Source of the DNA: Alphaproteobacteria bacterium
GTDB taxonomy: Bacteria; Pseudomonadota; Alphaproteobacteria; Puniceispirillales; UBA1172
Assembly: GCA_021296375.1 (NCBI GenBank)
Contig: JAGWAQ010000051.1
Coordinates: 1 to 15,247, forward strand
Direction of reading: 5' to 3'
DNA: 15,247 bases
Each line of letters opens with the position of its first letter. Within the stretch, counting starts at the first letter, position 1. The notes below the pieces were generated by a model. It was not told where the DNA came from. It was given only the letters and a program-made list of their open reading frames with translations, and did not search any database. Below are positions 6,098 through 12,300 of this stretch, in pieces. The translations under genes were made by a program, and so were the position numbers.

Positions 6098-7207
6098 TTA
6101 CTCCATTTCAACGACAATATTGCCGGTGTGGGTTTTCGCCATGAACATCTCCTGCGCCTTGTGCATGTCACGCAGGGCAAAGCGGGCGGCAAGGTTCGGC
6201 TTGAGCGCGCCGCTTTCGATCAACCCCGCAAGACGGGCCATGGTGCCGGGCGGAACAATGGTTGCGCCGGTCATTTGAAGGTCTTTGTAAATCAACTGGC
6301 GGAGATCAAACCCGATCATCGGCCCGGCAATCGCCCCTGAAGAGGAGTAGCGGCCGTATTGCCTGAGCGCCGCCAGCAAGGGCATGGTCATGCCGCCCCC
6401 CACCACATCAAGGGCAACATCGGCCCCCTGCGGCGCATGGGCGCGGATGGCGGCTTCAAGATCAGCGCTGTTGCGATCGATAATATGATGCGCCCCCAAT
6501 TGCGCGAGGGCGTCTGCTTTCGCGGGCGAAGCGATGGCCAGCACCCTGGCCCCACGCAACAGGGCCAGTTGAACCGCAAAACTGCCCACGCCGCCCGACG
6601 CCCCGGCGATCACCACGGTTTCCCCGGGCTGAAGACGTGTTTTCGCCACAAGGTTTTCAGCCGTCGTCACCGCGCATGAAAAGGTCGCCAGTTCGGCATC
6701 GGTAAGGGGGGTGGAAATGGCAATCGCGTTTTCGCTCGGGACGGTCGCGTAATCGGCAAAACCGCCATCACATTCCGAGCCAAAATACATCGCCCCTCCG
6801 GCATCCTGCCAATCCCCCCGCGGCAGGATCCAGGGGTCGACAAGGACGCGTTCGCCCATCCGTCCGGCATCCACCCCGTCGCCGACGGCAACGATCTCCC
6901 CCGTCGCATCCGCGCCCTGAATACGCGGGAACCTGACCGGCGCCGACGCCCAGCTCGCGCTGTCATCTGCCGCCGAGGCGAAGCCTTCCGCTCCCCCTTG
7001 GGGGGTGATCCCCTCCGTGACGTTTTTTGAATACCACGCCGTGCGGGTGTTGATGTCGGTATTGTTCAGCCCGCAGGCGCGAACGCGGATCAACACCTCC
7101 CCCGCCCTGGGGGTGGGGGTGGGGTAATCCTGCCGCCAGGCAAGCTGGTCAAGCCCGCCATGCCCTAAAAGCACCATGGCGTTCATTGTCGAAGGGATGG
7201 CAGTCAT
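6098..7207 (-). CDS. MDR-family zinc-type alcohol dehydrogenase-like / quinone reductase-like protein
   Basis: A 369-residue medium-chain dehydrogenase/reductase. The N-terminal catalytic half contains VLIRVRACGLNNTDINTR (38-54 region), GADATGEIVAVGDGV (98-112) and GERVLVDPW. The C-terminal Rossmann half has IAGASGGVGSFAVQLA (200-215), the nucleotide-binding loop, usually NADPH in this branch. The four-cysteine structural-zinc lobe of classical alcohol dehydrogenases is absent. The GLNNTDINTR loop replaces the zinc-ligand CxH/D arrangement, which points to a quinone-oxidoreductase/enoyl-reductase-like enzyme. The substrate is unknown. ATG at 7207 has AGGTG about six bases upstream; an internal ATG (residue 8) starts the conserved part and is an alternative. 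It is convergent with the Slam-like gene and divergent from the small-protein/amidase operon, with no functional link evident. Confidence 0.82.
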   Translation of the reverse strand: MTAIPSTMNAMVLLGHGGLDQLAWRQDYPTPTPRAGEVLIRVRACGLNNTDINTRTAWYSKNVTEGITPQGGAEGFASAADDSASWASAPVRFPRIQGADATGEIVAVGDGVDAGRMGERVLVDPWILPRGDWQDAGGAMYFGSECDGGFADYATVPSENAIAISTPLTDAELATFSCAVTTAENLVAKTRLQPGETVVIAGASGGVGSFAVQLALLRGARVLAIASPAKADALAQLGAHHIIDRNSADLEAAIRAHAPQGADVALDVVGGGMTMPLLAALRQYGRYSSSGAIAGPMIGFDLRQLIYKDLQMTGATIVPPGTMARLAGLIESGALKPNLAARFALRDMHKAQEMFMAKTHTGNIVVEME

Positions 7208-7343
7208 CTCGGCACCTGTAAAGACGTCAATGTTGATATCTTGATTGGATTAAAGGCGCGGGGCAACTTCAAAATCTGCGGTCATATCATCGTGGTTAAG
7301 CCGCGGCCTTGCCAGTCGCCGTCCTGCATATTACCCTTTCATC
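7208..7343. promoter_or_regulatory. Divergent intergenic region between the dehydrogenase and the amidase operon
   Basis: This 136-base spacer must hold the promoters of both flanking units. I see no convincing -35/-10 pair. CATATT at 7327-7332 could be a -10 box for the plus-strand operon. It would place the start of transcription within a few bases of the ATG at 7344, consistent with the lack of any Shine-Dalgarno there. No operator palindrome stands out. Confidence 0.3.
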
Positions 7344-7550
7344 ATGACCACAGATGACCACGACATTATCGCCATGCTGCGCGCCGCCGGTTTAAGCCAG
7401 GCGCTGATTGATCAAACCCACGCCACCGCCACCAACTGGCGTGATCTGCTGAACGCGATTGATCCCGCCAGCCTTGATCCCGCCAGCCTTGATCACGCCA
7501 GCCTTGATCCCGATCACCTCAAGGACGTGTTTAAGGATCACCGCCCATGA
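7344..7550 (+). CDS. Small AtzG/GatC-like protein (DUF4089-type) coupled to the amidase
   Basis: A 68-residue protein. The N-terminal two-thirds looks helical (IIAMLRAAGLSQALIDQT, then NWRDLLNAI). Residues 40-54 are three copies of a five-residue unit (DPASL, DPASL, DHASL), encoded by a 15-bp tandem repeat. The end, DHLKDVFKDHRP, resembles the proline/arginine-ended tails of AtzG-like proteins. Those small subunits wrap around amidase-family hydrolases in a GatC-like way. Its stop overlaps the amidase start as ATGA, indicating translational coupling and probably a 1:1 complex. Similarity is weak, so the family call rests on size, position and tail. No Shine-Dalgarno precedes the ATG, so the mRNA may be nearly leaderless. 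Confidence 0.62.
   Translation: MTTDDHDIIAMLRAAGLSQALIDQTHATATNWRDLLNAIDPASLDPASLDHASLDPDHLKDVFKDHRP
7461..7520 (+). repeat. 15-bp in-frame tandem repeat, three copies plus one diverged copy
   Basis: GATCCCGCCAGCCTT occurs at 7461-7475 and 7476-7490. GATCACGCCAGCCTT lies at 7491-7505, and a diverged unit GATCCCGATCACCTC at 7506-7520. The units are in phase with codons and give DPASL, DPASL, DHASL and DPDHL. The near identity at DNA level points to recent expansion. Copy number may vary between strains without breaking the frame. Confidence 0.88.
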
Positions 7551-8932
7551 CGCGGTATCAATCCATCCAAGCCCTGCATGACGTCGCCGCCGACCGTGAC
7601 ACCCGCATCGCGCAAACAGCCGCCACCCTTGACGCGCTGGATACGACCGGTCGTGCGCTTGATGGCGTGACGTTTCTTGACCGTGATTTCGCCCTCACCC
7701 AAGCGGCAGAGCTTTCCTACACCGGCCACCCCCTATGCGGCGTGCCGCTAGCCCATAAGGAGCTGTATGGCCGCCAGGGCTGGCCTGATGAGGGCGGCTC
7801 ACAAAGCCATCAAGGCGAGCTTGCCGCCACCACCGCCCATACCATCACCGCGCTTGATAACGCCGGTGCAATTGATTGCGGTCGCCTGACGTCGGTTGAA
7901 TTCGCCCTTGGCGTGACCGGCCATAATGATTACGCCGGCACACCGCAAAACCCCTGGAACCGTGATTACATTTGCGGCGGGTCATCCTCTGGTTCCGGCG
8001 CCATGGTGGCGGCAGGGATCATCCCCGCCGCGTTGGGCAGTGACACCGGCGGGTCAATCCGCTTGCCTGCCGCCGCCTGCGGATTGGTGGGGGTCAAGCC
8101 CAGCCACGGGTTGGTCAGCCGCCACGGCATCTTCCCCCTTTCGGAATCCCTCGATACCGCCGGGCCCTTGACCCGAAGTGTTGAGGACGCCGCCATTATG
8201 CTTGACGCGATCATCGGGCATGACCCCCGTGACCCCGCCTCGCTTGATGTCACCATGCCGCCGCTCAGGGACGGGATGGAAGATGGCCTTGCGGGAATGC
8301 GGATCGTCCGCGCTGAAGACCATTTCCTCACCGGCGTTGACACGGCGGTGGCTGACGCCACGGAAGAGGTGTTCAGGGATGCCGCAGGATTGGGGGCAGA
8401 GATCACCTCCCTTACCATCCCTGACATGGACCGCGCCAATATCCTCAATGTGATGCTGATCGCCTGCGAAGCGGCGGAACGCCACCTTGATACGGTGCGC
8501 GCCCATCACCCGTCGATGAACGAGCAAACGGTGATGCGCGTGGTGACAGGCGCCTACACGACCGCGGCTGAAAAAGCCAAACTGGCGCGTCTTCGCGCCA
8601 CCATGGCGCGGCAGGTGATCGATCACGTCTTCACCGACCATGATGTGCTGATCACCCCCGTCTGGCCATTTCTTCTGCCCACAATTGCTGATAGTGATAT
8701 CGGCGCCAAACCGGAAGCCGCGCCGCTGATGCAGCGCATCGGCCACAACACACGGCCGTTTAACTTTCTGGGATTGCCGGTTGTGGTCGTGCCGATCGGG
8801 CGTGATGCCAATGGCCTGCCGCTGTCGGTGCAACTGGTGGGCAAACCGTTCAGCGAGGCAAAGCTATTGCGCGCCGCCCGCGGTTTTGAGCGGCATTACG
8901 CCTTCTGGGACAAACGCCCCGAACATTTCTGA
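7547..8932 (+). CDS. Amidase-signature family hydrolase
   Basis: A 461-residue amidase of usual family length. The Lys-Ser-Ser triad is intact: Lys71 in GVPLAHKEL, cis-Ser146 in CGGSSSGSGAM, and nucleophile Ser170 in GSDTGGSIRLPAA. The spacings of 75 and 24 residues equal those of characterised family members such as FAAH. GLVGVKPSHGLVSRHGIFPLSESLDTAGPLTRS is the conserved stretch that follows. It hydrolyses a carbon-nitrogen amide bond in the cytoplasm; the substrate cannot be told. There is no GatB gene nearby, so it is probably not the tRNA amidotransferase subunit. AAGGA at 7533-7537 lies inside the preceding small gene, and the ATGA overlap couples the two. An AtzG-AtzE-like heteromer is plausible. 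It is convergent with the giant adhesin gene, 15 bases apart. Confidence 0.9.
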   Translation: MTRYQSIQALHDVAADRDTRIAQTAATLDALDTTGRALDGVTFLDRDFALTQAAELSYTGHPLCGVPLAHKELYGRQGWPDEGGSQSHQGELAATTAHTITALDNAGAIDCGRLTSVEFALGVTGHNDYAGTPQNPWNRDYICGGSSSGSGAMVAAGIIPAALGSDTGGSIRLPAAACGLVGVKPSHGLVSRHGIFPLSESLDTAGPLTRSVEDAAIMLDAIIGHDPRDPASLDVTMPPLRDGMEDGLAGMRIVRAEDHFLTGVDTAVADATEEVFRDAAGLGAEITSLTIPDMDRANILNVMLIACEAAERHLDTVRAHHPSMNEQTVMRVVTGAYTTAAEKAKLARLRATMARQVIDHVFTDHDVLITPVWPFLLPTIADSDIGAKPEAAPLMQRIGHNTRPFNFLGLPVVVVPIGRDANGLPLSVQLVGKPFSEAKLLRAARGFERHYAFWDKRPEHF

Positions 8933-8951
8933 TCACCAACCCTCTGATCAG
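8929..8951. other. TGATCA inverted pair spanning the two convergent stop codons
   Basis: CTGATCA (8929-8935) and TGATCAG (8945-8951) form a 7-bp inverted repeat with a 9-base loop. The amidase stop (TGA 8930-8932) is in the left arm and the adhesin stop (8948-8950 on the minus strand) in the right arm. It could act as a weak two-way terminator, but no T-tract follows on either side. Confidence 0.4.
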
Positions 8952-9376
8952 CTGTCGTCATCAGCGACGGGAACCGGCGAGCCATCGGCGCCGGTTGTGA
9001 TCTGCTGGATCGCCCGATCCAAGACCACTTGTTCTTCGGAATTCAGCCAGACCCGCGCCTGATTAAGCACGATGACTTTCTGCGCCGGGCTCAAGCCGTC
9101 CAGCACAGGTGAGGTCGCCGGATTGCCGCCATTATAAACGTTTTCTGACGCCGCTTGCGCCTGCACCGGCGTGACGTCAGCCCCGACACGGAACTGGCCG
9201 AGGATCGTGTTCATCTGTTCAGTGGTGGCGACAGGGCCCTGATCCTGAGCCTGGCCAGCATTGGCCACCGCGGCTTGCGCAAGGGCAAGGGCTTGCTGCG
9301 CCGGGGTCAATTCTTCCTCTTCACCCGTCGCGTCTTCGGCCGTCTCTTCCCCGCCTTCCGTCACGCTCAGGTTGGT
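8948..9376 (-). other. Acidic and helical C-terminal tail of the adhesin
   Basis: Residues about 1949-2090. An acidic stretch (EGGEETAEDATGEEEE) is followed by an Ala/Gln-rich helix (LTPAQQALALAQAAVANAGQ). A second helical unit follows (LDGLSPAQKVIVLNQARVWLNSEEQVVLDRAIQQI), and the end is DDDS. The repeated TPAQ/SPAQ helix starts suggest two related helical modules. There is no VENN motif, no nuclease-like motif, and no hydrophobic anchor or LPXTG-like signal. A surface-holding or chaperone-binding role is possible but not shown. Confidence 0.5.
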
Positions 9377-12300
9377 GTTGAGGCCGTCAGCACCGGCGCT
9401 GATCCCGCCTTCAACCGTGGTGCCATCCACCGTCGCTGAACCTGAAGCGGCGATCGTATCTTGAGAAACCTCGATATCGCCCTCAAGCTGAATATCAATA
9501 TCGGTGCTGAATTCCTGAAGCTGGGTCAGATCACGATTGACCTCCACCTCTTCGCCGGAAGTGATGACAAGATTGCCCTCGCCAATGGTGGAGACCGTCG
9601 TGCCATCGCCCTGGGTGATGCCAAGGTTGGCCCCGGCATTCAGGGATTGATCGCCGCCGGAACCGATCCCGAGGTTAACCCCGGCATCAACCTCCAGCAC
9701 CTCGTCGCCAAGGTCAGCCACCACCAGGTTTTCGGTCGTCAGGTTGGTCTGGCCGCCTTCCGCGGTCGAGGCGATGAGCGCGCCGGTCAGCGAGGTCGTG
9801 CCGCCGACTTTGGTGTTCAGGTCACCGCTGGTGGCGGTGATGCCGGAGATGACATTGGTCTGCTGAACATCAGCGATCTCAACCCCGGCTTCAAGATTAA
9901 AGCCGGTGGATTCCCCGTCTTCACCAGCTGTGCCTGCCGCCAGTTCGACGTTCACGTTGTCAGCGGTATTCTGAAGTGAGGTGATGGTCAGGTCGCCGCC
10001 GATATTGACGTCAACCGTCCCGCCCTCGACAACGGATCCGGTGAGGGTGGTGTCGCCGCCAGTGGTGATCTGGAGATTGCCGCCAGCGTTAATCCCCGCC
10101 ACGGTGTTCGAGGTTGCGGAATCCTGCAGATCAAGGCCAAATTCGAGCGACCCCCCGCCAGAGCCACTGCCATCTTCGGATGACCCCGAAGCTTCGATAC
10201 TGCCACTGACATCAATACTGTCGACGGTATCCTGCAAGGTGGTGACCGTCAGATCACCCCCGACATCAAGCGTCGCGTCGCCATCGGAGGAGACGTCAGA
10301 GCCGATGATATTGGTGTTGCCGCCCGACTGGATGATGAGGTTGCTGCCAGCCTGAACCGTGCCTTGTTCATTGATCGTCGCGGTGTCGCCGTCATTGAAA
10401 TTGAAGCCAAGGGCGAACTCACCTGAATCCTCGCCCTCACCGCTTTCACCTGAGGACGAGCCGCCAACCGCAATATTACCGCCGACGCCAAAATTCGTGG
10501 TGGTCGATTGAGTGGTCAGGATATTGACGTCATTTTCAGCCGTGATGATGATCTCATCCCCTGACGCCGCGGTATCCGCCAGTGTGACGTCATTGCCAGC
10601 GTTCAAGGTCAGGCTGTTGCCGCCGAACAGCACCGATTGCGAAGCGACGGTATCGGCTTCGTTGTTCTGATAGTTGAAATCAAGACTGCCGGAGCCGCCG
10701 TTGCTGTCTTCACCCTGCTGGTTGACGGAAACCGACGCCCCGCCGCCAAAGGTTTCGTCATTGGTCTCGTCGATATTGGCCGTGAAGGTGATGTCACCTT
10801 CGGCATTGATGGTGGCGTCATTGCCCGCCCCGACGATCGCGGAATTGACATTAACATCATTGGCGGAATTGATGGTCAGGTCATTGGTGGCGATCAGGCT
10901 GGCTTGCTGACCGGTGGTTGAACCGGACTGGATGTTGCCGTCAAAGTTGACCTCACCCGCGCCACTGTCGCCGGTGATGCCGACTTCCACCGTCAGGTCG
11001 GCGGCATAAGTCTGGGAGTCACGCTGCGCCTGCAAGGTCTGGACATTGAGATCACCGCCGGTATCAACAACGATATCCGTTGCCTGGACATTATTCGACA
11101 GGACGTTGGTGTCGCCGCCGGATTGCAGGATCAACGTGCCGCCCGACGTCAGGCTGCCTTCGTTGAAGCTGTTGCTGGATTCCTCGGAAAAGGCACCGTC
11201 AGCCCCCACCCGCACGTCCTGGTTAATGACGTCAAACCCGACGGTGACGCCAGCTTCGATGGTCTCGCCATCAAAAGTGTTCTCGCCCGCCACAAGGTTA
11301 ATGGTGTTCTCGGCAATAAGGGTGGTGTCGCCAACGGTCGAGACGTCAGAGCCGATGACATTAATATTCTCGCCCGTCACGTTGAGATTACCCTGAACAT
11401 TAACCGTTGACCCGACGCTGGTGGTGGCGCTGGTTTCCGTCACCGTCACGCCGAGACGGGCATCAATATCGCCGTCGATACTTTCCAAATCGGAAAGATC
11501 GGACAAATCACCACTCTGGGCATTCTGGGCGAGCTGAAGGGCGTCATTGGCGCCGCTTCGGCTGACGGTTGGGGTGTTGCCCCCACCGCTATTGCCGCCG
11601 GTGAAATCAAGGATGTCATTGCCAACCGATGTGCCTGTGGGGTTGGCGTTATTGGACAGCTCACCATCAAGGGCGAACTGGTCAATCGCCCCGACGATAC
11701 CGCCTGTCACGGGGCCGCCAAGTGCGCCCGCGATCTGGGTGGCGTCACCGCTTTCAATCGCGGCGATGGTCTGGGCAACACGGTTGACCCCGGGGATGCC
11801 GCCAACGACAGAGCCGACATCACCGGTTTCAACAGCCGTGGCGATGCCATCCGCCAAACCCGAGACGGTATCGCCAAGGCCGGTTTCCACCGTCAGTTCA
11901 ATATTGACGCCAACGGTATCGACACGGTCACGGTTCTCACCAATGGTTACGTCAAAGCCTTCCGCCGCCGTCAGGTTGGCATCGCCGTCAACGTTAACCT
12001 GAAGTGAATTCAAGGTCACGTCACCGCCGGTTGACGTCACGTTAAGGTTGCCGCCGGTGTTGATCTGCGCCTGATTGGTGGTGACGACCGCATCGGTCTG
12101 GTTGAAGTTAAAGGACAGCGGAGGGTCATCCCCTTCAGCCGAATCCAGGGCCGAAGTGCCCTGGGTGCTGACGCCAAGGCCAACGCCGGTTTCATTCAAG
12201 GTATCTTGCGCCGAGGCGATCAGCACGGAGGTGGCGGTGATATTGGTGTCGCCGCCGGTGTTGATGTTAACGCCGGTCAATTCCGCGTTGCCGCCAGCGT

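Noticed and set aside
8054..8833. Minus-strand 259-codon open frame
   Set aside because: It is antisense to the amidase, whose catalytic triad and spacing are intact. The antisense product is His/Arg/Gly-rich without recognisable domains.
8948..9400. CDI toxin C-terminus with immunity gene
   Set aside because: There is no VENN motif and no toxin-like domain. The next gene is a convergent amidase with its own small partner, not a short immunity gene on the same strand.
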